Assembly (NCBI GenBank): GCA_007115705.1
Contig: QXEO01000464.1
Location: 9,168,317 to 9,232,316 of the forward strand
Source: Dactylis glomerata
Taxonomy: Eukaryota > Streptophyta > Magnoliopsida > Poales > Poaceae
Length of the DNA: 64,000 nucleotides
Reading direction: 5' to 3'
Positions 1 through 11,690 of the stretch are shown piece after piece; position 1 is the stretch's first letter; the number at the start of each line of letters is the position of its first letter. The notes under the pieces are model-generated. The model made no database searches and was not told the DNA's origin. It worked only from the letters and a program-made list of their open reading frames with translations. Made by a program: the position numbers and the translations under genes.

Positions 1-1248
1 ATAACCTTCAAAAATTATGGTACTTACCGGCTTTGAGCTCTCATTTCCCCCATCATAAGCATCTTGAATGGTTAAAGTTAATGCGAGAACAATTATGATG
101 CATATGCTTGACAAATCATAAGTTGAAAACCTCGTGCCCCGTGAATACGAGTACCCAAACCTCATGCTACTTTACTTAGAGTCCCAAGCATGGCTCTTGT
201 CATTGTAAGTATATGCATATCATTGAGAACCGCCAATGGGGTACCTCCGTGCCCGATGACATGGAACAAGCCCACACCAAAATGACAGGACAAGCAGACA
301 ATGAACACCTCGACATCTCTTTTATTTGCCTTTTGTTTAGCTTTTTATTGTGAGATGCGTCGTCGAATGTTCACCATGGGTATGCTGCAAATTTCCACCA
401 TGAATTATGCATGGCTTAGATTGGCGGCCCGGCGTTTCCCTAACACATATACAAACTCCATGATCCCCACAAGATTCCCAATTCATTTCACACCGCGGGC
501 ATCCATAAACAAAAGATCACGATATCAACTCAAATAAGAAGTGCAATGTTGAAAGCTTGCCCCATGACAGCATGGTTGGGCTAGAATCCAACTTACAACT
601 TGCAATCATAACAACTCAACATAAGAGACCACAATGTCAAATTTTTAGGAACAGGAAAAAGTAAAGTGTGCCTTCCGGTTCGTGAGAGCTTTACTGGCCG
701 AATTTCGCATAACACTGGTAAGAGTTTAATTTGAAGAGAAAATAAAAGCAAGTCAAATTTACTTGGAATAGCAAATTGCTAGTAGGTATGTATGGTGGAC
801 ACTTTGGAAAACTTTGGCTTTTAGGAGTTGGATGCACGAGTAGAGCTCATACTCAGTACAAGGCGAGGGCTAGCAAAAGACTGGGAGCGACCAACTAAGA
901 GAGCAGTAATGGCCATAATCATGCAAAGCGACAAAGCGACATTAAAAGAAGCATACGATGGCATCAAAAGTCAAAAACTAAATGATCATGAAGGCTATTG
1001 GCGACTTTGTAAGAGTCTAACATGTGTGAGCATGCGCCAAGTCAACCCAAATAAAGCATCAAGGAGAAAACCAAAATAATGCTTCCATACAATAAAAACA
1101 ACGCATGATTTTTTCAAAGGCTCATTAAGCAATCTCAGTTATTTGAGACAAGTCATGCTACAGCAAAACCACTAAGCATACTATCAAAAAGACATCAAGC
1201 ATGACATGAAAAAGCCTAAGCCGCAGTCTACACAAGCTCCTTCTTGTA
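1..1248 (-). mobile_element. Element C 3' non-coding region, distal part
   Basis: This block is the reverse complement of about 26.23-27.48 kb in element B, including the runs near 120-160 and 410-450, and contains no credible gene. It continues without loss at 5914 once the solo LTR and one TTGTA duplicate are removed. Short ORFs at 301-537 and 828-1079 are chance readings of the same non-coding sequence; their counterparts in B are not conserved as proteins. Confidence 0.85.
1244..1248. repeat. Target-site duplication TTGTA of solo LTR D (left copy)
   Basis: TTGTA at 1244-1248 is repeated exactly at 5909-5913 directly after the LTR terminus. The uninterrupted homologous site in element B (near 26235) confirms that this is the insertion point. 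Confidence 0.93.
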
Positions 1249-2962
1249 TGTAACAACCCAAATTTTTGGGAAATAGAAATAAATGGAATTTATCAAAATA
1301 CCAAATTTTGGAGCCAACAAAAACTTTTATTATAAATACAAGATTAATTTCTTGCCTTTTCGAAACTTCTGAGTTTGAGCATTTGCTCCCATGCTTCAAA
1401 TAAAAGGAGTATGAGAAAGGTTTGAAATCCGATCCTTTGAGCCGAACTTTTGAAAACCATTGTTGGGAAGATAGTAAAATCATATCTCAAGAAGACTAGC
1501 TTTGTTATAAAAGAGTAAAATAAAAAGAACCTATTTTCAAACGATTATGTTCTTAAGTTAATATTTCCAAAAATATTGGAATCAACATTTTGAAAACTTA
1601 TTTTTCAAAACCTTTGAAAACCTCCCCTGATTTCTTAGCCAAACTTGAAGACCAAAAATAAGACCTATGCCTATTAAATGAGTTAATCAAAATAGTTTTT
1701 CTACATATTTCAATCTTGCATAAGTGCAGGCCAAATCCATTTGGGAAACATCGTTCAAATAAACAAAGTCATCCAATCCCATGCAACCAGGAAGAAAACA
1801 TAAAGAAATGAGAAGAAACACCAAAACCCTAAATCGGAAAGATAAGAAAAGCTATCTTCCAAATATTACTGATTACACTACTTTACCCCTTTGTACTAAG
1901 AAATTCTTGAACTGGACCATCATACATCTCTCCACCACAACTAAGAACAAGTTACAAAGAATCAAATACAATAAAGTTTGAAACAAAAATCAACTTGGAA
2001 CCCTATTCAAATTTCTACCAAAGTTGGAATTCAAATAAGAGGTCATTTCCCAACTCCCTCTCATCTACAAGAAAACCAACACCTTTGGACCAAGATTAAA
2101 ACTTTTTGCACTTCATATTGCATATATGCATAGAATTTCAATATAGGTCTTTTATGATTTCATGTGTGTTTTAATTTGTTGTGCAATGTTTAGTTAATTC
2201 AAACTTAACCAATAGAAGCATTAGAGAAGAACCACCAAGATCAAAAGAAGTAGAAGCAAGAGAAATAAAGAAAAGATGATCTAGAAAAAGTTAACCACTA
2301 CCCTACTTTGGACACTTAGAATAAGAAATCTGTAACTCAAGCCAAGGTGTGGTCAGTTAGTTGAGCTTGACCCTATCACATACTAACTCAACCAAGAAGT
2401 TTCCAGCAAAAACCCAAACCCTAACCCCTTTCAAAATCTGTCCAAAGTTTGAATCTGAAACAGAAACCATACTTCAAAATTGAAATAAGATTTTTTGCAA
2501 AACCTCATATTTCTTCATAACAAAAATATGTTTGGAGTCCTTATCCAATATCTTGACAACCCACGGTGGCAGATTTCAAAAATTCAAAATTTTAATTCTT
2601 TCGGGCATTTCAACAAACACTTCGTGGGCGAAATCCAGGAAAAATCCCAGCTACTGTGGCCAACGCTGTTCACCCCGGCCCAAACCCTGTAGCCATGCTA
2701 GGGAACATCTCTTGGTCGAGCCCCAGCCTCTCCTGCCCCGACCACGGCCGTGAGACAGGGAAGATCAGAGAAGAACCACCGCCCGGACCCCTCACTTGCC
2801 CCCTCTGCACCAGACCACCCCGCCGCCTGCAAACGCGCCAGCAAGTTCCTGCAACCGTCCACAGCACCCCGCCGAAAGCCCCGACCGCCCCCCTCCTCCA
2901 TTAGCCGACACCGGCTGCGCTCTCTCCGCAGATCCCCTCGCACCGTGCTCCCTCTCCCGCCT

Positions 2963-2969
2963 ATATAAA
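2963..2969 (+). promoter_or_regulatory. TATA box of solo LTR D
   Basis: TATATAA follows a CTCCCGCC context and is followed by a GC-rich leader. The matching position in E has CTCCCGCCTATAAAAGG on the minus strand, so the core promoter is conserved between the two families. It puts about 1.7 kb in U3 and about 2.9 kb in R/U5. Confidence 0.7.
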
Positions 2970-4889
2970 GCCGCCATTCTTCCCTGAAAAGGTTCGTGCC
3001 ATCACCAGTAACCTCCCAGACAAGGTCCCAAGCTCCCTCTCCCTCTCGTTCGAGCCCCCCGTCGACGTCGTCCTCGCAGGGCACCGCCCGTTCCCGGCGC
3101 ACCGAAGCTCCCCCCGACGCGCCGCCTGCTGGAGGTGGCCGAGACGACCTTCCTCCACCACCCTGCGCCCTCACCGCCGCTCCCCGTCGCCGCCGGTGAG
3201 CTCCCCATGCGCCGCCTCCTCCCAGACCTCTCTCCCGTTCCGTCCCAGTCGCGTGCTAGGAAGAAGAAGCCCGTACCGATTCGGTTCACTTAATCTGACC
3301 GGTGGGGCCCCTTGGCAGGCCGGACCGGTTTGTTTTTTTTTCCTTGCCACCCGCTAGCCTGCAGCCTAGTGGGCCGGCCCAGCTCAGTCTGTGTGTCCGG
3401 CCCGGATTAAAAAAAAAGGGGATATTCGATTTCCGATTTTTGAAAAACGCATTCAGATGCTTTAGTATATTTAATTTTCCCGGAGATCTACCGATCCAAA
3501 TCTAGCAAATGAAAATGTTTTGGAAACCTTAGAAAATAAGCTATCCATTAGAAGTGGTTTAAACACAATTAGATTTATATAATGGTCGCAGTAAAAATAA
3601 CAAAACAGGAGCTTTTTCACCTTAGAAAATTCATATCAAAGCAAATAAAATTCCTAAAAATATAAATCCAACTCTAGAAATTCACAATTAGTGAAACCCA
3701 TCTGCCTATACCATTCGATCTCATTTTTGGAACCTTCTAAAGTAAATGCTATTTACCTATATGGTTAAATAGGCATTTGCCATATGGGATTTTATGAAAC
3801 TCCAACCTATAATCAAAATTTCTATGTAACCCTTATGGTTAAACCATATTTCCAAATACCTATCTATAGGTATTGATCTTAGTCCATGTGTACTTGTAGG
3901 AAGTATTTGAAAATTTAATCCTACATGGTAGTAATTAGAAACTCAAACTTGCACACCTATTTCAAAATAAATGGAAATGATATGAAACCAATTCGAATCA
4001 ACCACAATTCTATATATTGATCTATAACCTTTGATCCCATTCAACTAGGATCTATAGACTCTACTTGTAGATTCAAATTTGATTACTAAATAGTTGCAAC
4101 TTAGAAATGGCTTCAATAAAAGAGAAATACTATAAATCCTATGAATCCTCCTTGGTTGAACCATAATCTTGAATATCTACTTGTGGTCTATGACCATGGT
4201 CATTAAGGACTTGCAAGAGATATTTCACGATTCAAAGTAAACTAAACCCTCCCTTAAGTCAAGAAAGTGAGAGTCTCATCGTTATGGATTCAATTAAATC
4301 GAAACCACTCTCCATAGACTTCCTAGATCACTTCCCTTACCCAAGTATGTGTATTTGAGTAAATAGGTGTTGTTTGTGAATTGTGTGGTGATTGTATGCT
4401 TATTTGCTTTCCAACGATTAGACGACAACGAGAGTAAGGAGAATGGATCCCGAAGTCAACCAAGAAATGGAGATGGAGATCAATCAATCAAAGATGAAGA
4501 TGAAGACTATTTTGACTTTGCCAAGCCAGGCAAGCCATCTTTTGATTCATACTCCCCATGCCCAGTTTTAATATTGCATTCTACTTGTTTTAAGTAAATT
4601 GCATGATTGAATTGCTAGAGTAGAATGATAGAAGTATAGTGATCTCTTGCTTAACAAGAGCATCAAGCTGAGTTTATCCAACTCTATTTAGTGGTCATCA
4701 CTCAATGTAGCTGCTTAGTTGCTAACAAAATTGGAGGTCATTTATAAGGGGAATCCTAGTTGAGAATTGGTGACTTGAACTTGAAACATGATATTGGAGG
4801 TTTCTCCTACAGGGTGGTTTTATGAAAGAAAATAATCTGGACTAAGAACTATGAAACGTATTTCTCAATTTGACAACGAGTGATGTACT

Positions 4890-5105
4890 ATGGGAGCCAA
4901 TTATACCGTACAACCATATTACCCCTATATGGGAAGGGGCTTAACCCGTAGCTTGTTTATCTTAGTATGGGAGGCCTTGTATCAAATCTTTATGGAAGGA
5001 CACCGTGCGCGGTTACTTCTGAACCAGGTGGACTCCACCAACCCGGCACCCGGGATGGCCAGAACTAGAGGCGCCGGAGCGGGGATTCCGTACCCCGGGC
5101 TCTAG
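4890..5105 (+). other. Conserved segment in the R/U5 of D and E with a 71-codon ORF
   Basis: The reading frame from MGANY to IPYPGL has the same length and stop as one in each LTR of E (minus strand, 49234-49019 and 58526-58311, counted from MGANY). By eye 58 of 71 residues agree, with no indel. Many of the differences change the amino acid, so the pattern does not by itself show selection on a protein. A conserved RNA leader is just as likely. No known domain is recognised. Confidence 0.45.
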
Positions 5106-5908
5106 GGAAGGATCCTATACTAGGGTGAGCAAGTGAAAGGTGTTGTTTGATTATCTGAACCCCGCATACTTTTGTATGACGGACCGTGGATTTCTCCCGG
5201 CAGATGTATCGAATCTTGTGGGTAAAGTGTACCCCTCTGCAGAGGTTTTCAAACTATTCGAATAGCCGCGTCCGCGGTCATGGACGGTTGGCAAGCTGTG
5301 CCTGGCTTTTGTCAATAATGAAAACAACTTATGGTGAACTTGGTGAATGACATGAATTGAATTGACTTGACTTGACTCTGATCTTGACACACTTGAAGTT
5401 CCTCTTTAGATGGAACCTAGAGAACTAAATCTCTTTTCTACCAATGAACATTCTTGGGAAATAAAGCTAGCATTTTGCAAATAACCCTAGTGCTTAGTCC
5501 ACCATATCAACCATGCATATCTCTTTCCCCACTTTGTTTATAAGATGGTTTGCGAGTGCATCCAATGTACTCATGGCTCTGTCCCTGGCTATTAACTTGG
5601 CCAGACTTGAAGGAGAAAAATCAAGAAGGAAGGAATCATTGACGGCTTTGCGAATTAGGCTCGTTTCCTACTGTCGGCTCTGCCTGTGCGGGTGAAGCTT
5701 GACCATATGGACCCAAAGTGTTATTCCGCTGCATATTGATGTATTGTAAGGTTTGGTCTGTACGACCACCTATGTAATCCCTTTATTTACTATTAGTAGC
5801 TATGACTGTGATATCAACTACGTTATGTAAATCACAACACTGATTCTGGGATTGTGATGGATTACATAACGGGCACTTCGAATTTGTATCAAATTTGAGG
5901 TCGTCACA

Positions 5909-7063
5909 TTGTACCACTATTTTGCACAAAGCTTTTTCTCTTTTCCAACACCATTTGAAATTTTTATAAACACCTCTTTTGATGAAAACCAATAAAGATC
6001 AGAGGCAAAAATACACCTTGATGAAAAGATATGACAAGATCTGAACGCAAATCAAGGCAAAAACGAAAACCAAAAGCAGTAGCAGAAAAGAAGAACGCTT
6101 GATGAACGATAAGAGTGAAAAACTGAGCGTTCTTTGCAAATGAAAACGAGTACATCTCCTCCAAAGGAAATTTGTTGGGGTCCAACCATTTATTGCAGCA
6201 AACAAACAAACTAAACCAACTAAGAAAACTAAAACAACTGACGCTCCAAGAAAAACACATAGTGCATGAAGTAATAAAAATATAGTGTCTTGAAAGGTGA
6301 ACTGATTTTTGCCGATGAAGAAGGGGTGCCTCGGGGGCATCCCCAAGCTTTGACGCTTGTAATTCTTGGATATTTCTTGGGGTGATGCATGGGCATCCCC
6401 AAGCTTGAGCTTTTGTCCATTCTTCAACTCATCTCATCATTCTCCAATCCCTACAGTTGAAAACTTCCTTCATACAAAACTAAACACAAATCTATTAGCA
6501 ACATTAGTGCAAGCATAACATATAATCAATCCTCTATTTGCTTCAGGTTTCAACTCAAAACCACCACATATATAGTAAATACTACTGTAGCAACTTCCCC
6601 AAAAAGTTCCATGATCAAAAGAACTCAAAAGAAAGCGATAAAGTGGCAAACTCAAATATTGGCAGAAATCTGTCAAAACTGAACAGCTGACAAAGGTCGA
6701 ATTTTTGAGGGATTTTCTGTTGCTCAAATCAAAAAGTGTTAAACTAACAAAAGTTTGGATATAACCTGGGACATATGCACAAGAAATCGCAGGTCCAAAA
6801 GATAAACAGAGAATTTTCACGAATTTTTACGGTGCAGCACCGAAAACAGTTTCAGGACAGCAACATCCCCAAATCTTTACCTCACTCAAATTAGAGGCTT
6901 CTCTTGGCACAAAAACGAAATAAACAAGATAAGGAGCGGTCATTACAGTGGTAATGACTTCCAAGACTCAAATAAAAGAAAAAGTACTGAAAAGAAAACA
7001 TTGGGTTATCTCCCAAGAGTGCTTTTCTTTAACGCCTTTGAGCTAGGCGCAGAAAATTGTGAA
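5909..7063 (-). mobile_element. Element C 3' non-coding region, proximal part
   Basis: This is the reverse complement of about 25.10-26.24 kb of element B, and it begins right after the gag-protease stop. It holds two polypurine-like motifs (6336-6350 and 6392-6406, minus strand AAGCTTGGGGATGCC and a close variant), as B does at 25745 and 25801. No conserved ORF is seen; the 142-residue frame at 5999-6427 is not kept in B. Confidence 0.82.
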
Positions 7064-9128
7064 TCAAGTAATATCAAGTGATGAAGCATCAAGATCATAA
7101 TTTGCTCTAAGAATAGAGTCAAAAAGTAATTTATTTCTTTTCCTAGGGAAGTGTTCCATACCTTTCTTTAGTGGGAATTGATATTTGATAGTGCCTTCCC
7201 TCATATCAATGATGGCACCTACAGTTCGAAGAAAAAGGTCTTCCCAAAATAATAGGACATGAAGCATGGCATTCAACGTCCATAACAAGAAAATCAACGG
7301 GAACAAGGTTATTGTTAACCACAATAAGAACATCATTAATCCTTCCCAAAGGTTTCTTCTTAGCAACATCAGCAATAGGAACATCAAAATAGCACTTTTC
7401 AAGCGGTTGTAAATCAAGCATGTCATAAATCTTTCTAGGCATGATAGAAATACTAGCACCTAGATCACATAAAGCATGGCAATCATAACCATTAACATGC
7501 ATATCAATGATGGGTTCCCAACCATCTTCTAACTTCTTGGGAACAGAAGCTTTTTGCTTCAACTTTTCATCCCTAATCTTTATGAGAGCATTGGTAATAT
7601 GCTTAGTAAAAGCAATATTTAAAGAACTAGCATTGGGAGTCAAAGCAAGATTTTGCAAGAACAAAATTACTTCAGATATATTGCAGCCATCAACATCAAA
7701 ATCATTAAAAGAAATAGAGCTATCATCTTCCACACTCCGAAAAATTTCAGCACTCTTTTGAGAAAAAGTTTTGGCAGTTTTAGGCTTTTTAACACAAGGA
7801 GTGGGAGTTTTCTCTACACCAATCAAAGTAAGAGGATTGCTAGCATTAGGAGCAACATCATTAGAGGTAGTAATGGTACATACCTTCATCTCTCTAGCCA
7901 TCTCATCTTCTCTTTCCCACCTGGCATGCAATTCCGCTAACAGTCTAATATTTTCATCAATTCCAACTTGAATAGCATTAGCGGTAGCAAAAACATTGTT
8001 GTCTTTCACATCATTAGGCAACACTTTTAATTTCAGAATTTCAACATCATGAGCAAGGCTATCAACTTTAGAAGCAAGGATATCAATTTTGCCTAACTTT
8101 TCCTCAACAGACTTATTAAAAATAGTTTGCTTACCGATGAAGTCCTTGAGCATTACCTCAAGCTCGGAGGGCGCGGCCCTAGTGTTGTTGTAGAAATTAC
8201 CATAAGAGTTACCATTACCATTACCATTGGTAGAAGGATATGGCCTATAATTGTTACTAGCAAAATTGTTCCTATAAGCATTGTTGTTAAAATTATTGTT
8301 TCTAATGAAATTCACATCAACTTGCTCTTCTTGAGCAACCAAAGAGGCCAAAGGAACATTATTAGGATCAACATGAGTCCTATCATTAACAAGCATAGCC
8401 ATAATGGTATCAATCTTATCATTCAAGGAAGAGGTTTCCTCAACAGAATTTACCTTCTTACCTTGTGGAGCTCTCTCGGTGTGCCATTCAGAATAATTTA
8501 CCATCATGTTGTCGAGCAACTTCGATGCGGTGCCCAAGGTAAGGGTCATAAAAGTGCCTCCAGCAGCTGAATCAAGTAGGTTCCTTGAAGAAAAATTCAG
8601 TCCTGCATAAAAAGTTTGGATAATCATCCAAGTAGTCAGTCCATGAGTGGGGCAATTCTTTATCATAGATTTCATTCTTTCCCAAGCTTGAGCAACATGT
8701 TCATTATCAAACTGAGTAAACTTCATAATATTGCTACGCAAAGCCATAATCTTAGCAGGAGGATAGTATCTACCAATAAAAGCATCCTTACACTTAGCCC
8801 ATGAATGAATACTATTCTTAGTCAAAGACAGCAACCAATCTTTAGCTTTTCCTCTCAAAGAAAAAGGAAACAGCTTGAGCTTAATAATATCACTATCAAC
8901 ATCCTTATATTTCTGCATCTCACATAGCTCAACAAAATTGTTGAGATGAGCTGCAGCATCTTCAGTACTAGCACCAGAAAATTGCTCTTTCATAACAAGG
9001 TTCAATAAAGCAGGCTTAATCTCATAAAAGTTTGCAGCAGTAGCAGGTGGTGCAATAGGAGTGCAGATAAAATCACTATTGTTCGTGCTAGTAAAGTCAC
9101 ACAACTTGGTGTTTTCAGGATTGGCCAT
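7064..9128 (-). pseudogene. gag: Gag-protease polyprotein of element C (one frameshift)
   Basis: The main frame starts at 9128 (MANPENTKL) and runs 640 codons. Residues of about 40-215 are an Athila-type capsid region, with LFPFSLRGKAKDWL, a YYPPAK motif and CPTHGL. Residues of about 530-640 are an aspartic protease with LCDLGASISIMP (active-site D near 555; DLG is usual in Athila) and the ILGRPF flap/end motif. Right after LGRPF the frame is lost at a five-T run (7232-7236 on the plus strand). The next frame carries the expected VGAIIDMREG and ends at 7064. The sequence then passes straight into 3' non-coding DNA, with no RT, RNase H or integrase, so the element is non-autonomous by architecture and not merely decayed. 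Gag would build the particle and the protease would process it. Confidence 0.88.
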
Positions 9129-9295
9129 TTCAGCAAAACGAAAGTAAACAAGTAAAAACAGCTACCAAGGATTCTAATTTTTTTGGGTTTTTGATAAAAA
9201 GCAATGCAGGTAAAATAAATAAAGTAAAGCAAAACAATAAAACAAAGTAAAGGATGTGTGTGCGAAAAAATCCCCTCGCAGAAGTCTTCTCTTCC

Positions 9296-9313
9296 TCCTC
9301 GGCAACGGCGCCA
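9296..9313 (-). other. Primer binding site of element C (tRNA-Asp type)
   Basis: The plus strand reads TCCTCGGCAACGGCGCCA, which matches the 3' end of plant tRNA-Asp except for one C-to-T change. It lies 11 bp from the LTR edge at 9325. The same site, without the mismatch, is present in A and B. Confidence 0.85.
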
Positions 9314-10580
9314 GAAAATTAGCTTGATGCGTGGTGAATGACCAGCCCGTTGGGAACCCCAAGAGGAAGGTGTGATGAGTATAGCAGCTAGTTTTCCCTC
9401 AGTTAAGAAACCAAGGTTTATCGATCAGGAGAGGAGAGACAATGACGACTGAAGGTGATGCTTGCTAGTTTGCGACAGCAGCGGACAATTTATATATGGC
9501 GCCTCGTCCAAGCTTTGCTTGCTAGCTGCAACGTGGAACCTGCACACACACAAACAAATACTTTGCTCCCAACTTACGATGAGGTTTTCAATCTCACCGG
9601 TTTGCTTGAAACAAAGGTTATGAGTGTATCGAGTGGAAAACAGTAATAATATGCGAGTAAAGTAAACAGTACGAGAAAGTAAACAGGTGATAGCAATATG
9701 ATGGAAATAGGACCGGGGTCCACAGTTCACTAGTGGTGTCTCTCCATAGATAAAATAGCACATGCTGGGTAAACAAATTACAGTTGGGCAATTGATAGAA
9801 TAAAGATAACGTGATATGTCAAGAAGATCACTATGAGATTTACTCTGGGCATTACAACAAAATACATAGACCGCCATCCAACTACATCTATGACTAATAA
9901 TCCACCCCCGGGGATATCAATCCGAACACCCCAAAAGTATTAAGTTGCGAACAACAGATAATTGCATTAAGCAAAGTGTGTAATGTAAACAAAGCATATG
10001 CCCTTGAGCATATGAATGTTGTTTTCTCCCTAGTAGCAACAGCACATCTACCACCTTAGAGGTTTCTGTCACTCCCCCAGGTGAAATAGAGGCATGAACC
10101 CACTATCGAGCATAAATACCCCCTCTTGGAGTCACTAGCAACTACTCGGCCAAGATAGCCACTAACAACGGAGAGCATGCAAGATCATAAACAACATAGA
10201 GATAACAAAATATATAATTCAGTACAACAACTTAATCATAAACACCAATATTCATCGGATCCCAACAAACCAAACATGTAGAATTACATAACGGTGATCT
10301 CAATCATGTAGGGCAGCTCATGAGATCTAAACATAAAGCACATGGTGGAGGAGACAACCATCTAGCTACTACTATGGACCCATAGTCCAAGGTAGACTAC
10401 TCACTCATCGCTCCGGAGGCAAGCATGGCGATGACGAAGACCTCCGGTGGCGATTCCCCTCTCCGGCAGGGTGCCGGGAAGAGCTTCTGGACCCTCCTGA
10501 TCTTCGGGTCGACGGCGGCGGCGGATCGCGATGTGTTCTGGAAATCTGATCGGGTACTTAGGTTTTTTCCGTCGGGGGGT

Positions 10581-10587
10581 CTTTATA
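10581..10587 (-). promoter_or_regulatory. TATA box of element C LTR
   Basis: The minus strand reads TTCGCCTATAAAGACCCCCC. The TTCGCCTATA core is shared with the LTRs of B and, in variant form, with an internal site in A at 20178-20185. Confidence 0.7.
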
Positions 10588-10618
10588 GGCGAAGGGTCGA
10601 TGTCAGAGGTGGGGCCAG

Positions 10619-10681
10619 GCGCCCACACGCGGGCCCCGCGCGGCCAGGGGGGTGGCCGCACCGCCCATGCGTGTGGGGCCC
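10619..10681. other. GC-rich hairpin in LTR of C
   Basis: The outer arms GCCCACACGC and GCGTGTGGGG and inner arms GGCCA and TGGCC bracket a G-run loop, just upstream of the TATA box in element sense. The same arrangement recurs in A and B. Confidence 0.6.
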
Positions 10682-10957
10682 TGGTGGCCCCCCTCCTACT
10701 CCTCTTCGGATCTCTGGAAGCTTCCGGGTAAAATAAGACTTCAGGAACTTGTTTCGTCCAATTCCGAGAATATTTCCTGTGTATCACTTCTGAAACACAA
10801 AAACAGCCGAAAACAGGAAACTGGCACTGTGGCACTTGTTAATAGGTTAGTTCCGGAAAATGCATAAAAGTGCCACTAAGTGTAACGAAACAATAGGCAA
10901 ATGGTGTAAAAACAAGCATGGAGCATCAAAAATTATAGATACGTTTGAGACGTATCA

Positions 10958-11690
10958 TGCGCCAAAGTTCGTGATTTCTCCTTCTCCTGATCGAAATGTG
11001 AGTCTAGGCTAGCACAGTGCAGCTCGAGGGAATGTTTCTCGGCCAGTTGGCTCTGTATCTTGACATTCAGTGCGGCCACATCTGCCTCGATCTTCTCCTT
11101 CGCTTCCTGCACCGTAGTTTAGGGCAGGCAATAAAAGAGATCAATGCTAATACTGCCTCTTTTCACAAATATATAGTTATTTTAGTTTTTCAAAGTAAAC
11201 TAGATACGGTTAACAATGAGTGAATCTATACACTGAATCTATACAGATCTACATGCGTAGCACCTAGCCGCATTGCCAAAGGCAGGTTATGAACAATGGT
11301 AAGGCTTGATCAGCAAGTACACTAGATGGCATGCGATTACCTTGCTTAGGCGGGAAACGGGCTTGATCAGGAAGTCCATTGACGGGTCCATGGTCTTCAT
11401 GGGCAGCTTCTTATCCGTCGATTTTGGGGGCCTACAAAATCAAATAGGTTACGGAGTTGGAAAGAACAAACAAACGGAAGATCAAGGCATCGTTAACCCT
11501 AAACCCACCCGGGGGAGACAACATCCCCCTCGTCCGTTGGTGCGCAAAAAGAGAGGATGGCTTCGGCCTGACTGATTAGGCTACTTGCATGGAGATCTGC
11601 CTGCCGGCGGGTTAACTCCTTCCTCTCCGCCGCCCTAGTCTTGACCCCATCGGTCTTAAACGCCGTCCGGGTCTGCTTCTTGGGAGGCAT
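10958..11690 (-). pseudogene. 5' part of a host gene (three exons, coiled-coil-like protein), cut by element C
   Basis: ATG at 11690 (context gccATGCC). Exon 1 is 11690-11509 (60 codons plus 2 nt), intron 1 is 11508-11432 (gtgggt...tgtag), exon 2 is 11431-11341 (phase 2 restored exactly), intron 2 is 11340-11107 (gtaatc...gtgcag), and exon 3 is 11106-10958. Together they give 140 open codons plus 2 nt. The protein begins MPPKKQTRTAFK and is basic, then has a PPKSTDKKLP linker and FLIKPVSRLSK. Exon 3 is rich in E, K, Q, A and L (KIEADVAALNVKIQSQLAEK), which suggests a coiled coil. Consistent splice sites and phases argue strongly for a real gene. I do not recognise the family. The rest of exon 3 is replaced by the LTR of C; downstream exons would lie beyond C, outside the window. 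It is probably a null allele or fragment unless transcription or splicing tolerates the insertion. Confidence 0.75.

Larger units (their letters stand above)
1249..5908 (+). mobile_element. Solo LTR D (4.66 kb, related to the LTRs of element E)
   Basis: The block starts TGTAACAACC and ends GGTCGTCACA (TG...CA termini). It is bounded by the perfect 5-bp duplication TTGTA at 1244-1248 and 5909-5913. Removing it and one duplicate joins element C sequence that is collinear with B. Its ends, GC-rich promoter block (about 2640-3290) and a 4.89-5.11 kb segment match the LTR of E in reverse orientation, but D is 1.1 kb longer, so it is a related rather than identical family. There is no internal domain, primer site or second LTR, so it is a solo LTR, probably left by LTR-LTR recombination. 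A TATA box lies at 2963. The remainder (1250-2640 and 3300-4880) is AT-rich LTR sequence without genes. Confidence 0.93.
1..10957 (-). mobile_element. Element C: Athila-clade LTR retrotransposon, gag-protease only, 3' end outside the window
   Basis: Read on the minus strand, the 5' LTR is 10957-9325, followed by a tRNA-Asp type primer site, a gag-protease ORF (9128-7064) and a long 3' non-coding region that runs off base 1. The non-coding region is interrupted by solo LTR D. No reverse transcriptase, RNase H or integrase is present: the protease ORF is followed directly by sequence homologous to the 3' non-coding part of element B (25.1-27.5 kb), in inverted orientation. The gag type and primer site are those of the Athila clade. 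Sabrina/WHAM-like Triticeae families are possible names, from memory only. By comparison with B, about 0.5 kb of internal sequence and the 3' LTR should lie left of the window. The right edge lies inside exon 3 of a host gene. Confidence 0.88.
9325..10957 (-). mobile_element. 5' LTR of element C (1633 bp)
   Basis: Plus-strand termini are TGATGCGTGG and GAGACGTATCA. Read in element sense (minus), the first ~500 bp (10957 to about 10450) match the LTRs of B, including TATA and hairpin. The rest (R/U5) is unrelated to B and ends with the CCTTCCTCTTGGGGTTCCC type seen in many Triticeae Athila LTRs. No second LTR is in the window, so age cannot be estimated. Confidence 0.9.

Noticed and set aside
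2413..2436. Interstitial telomere repeat
   Set aside because: Only one or two degenerate CCCTAA units; too short to be telomeric, at most a telo-box in the LTR.
2656..3289. Overlapping Pro/Arg/Gly-rich ORFs on both strands
   Set aside because: GC-rich promoter and leader of solo LTR D; both strands are open because of base composition, and the equivalent block in E is not conserved as protein.
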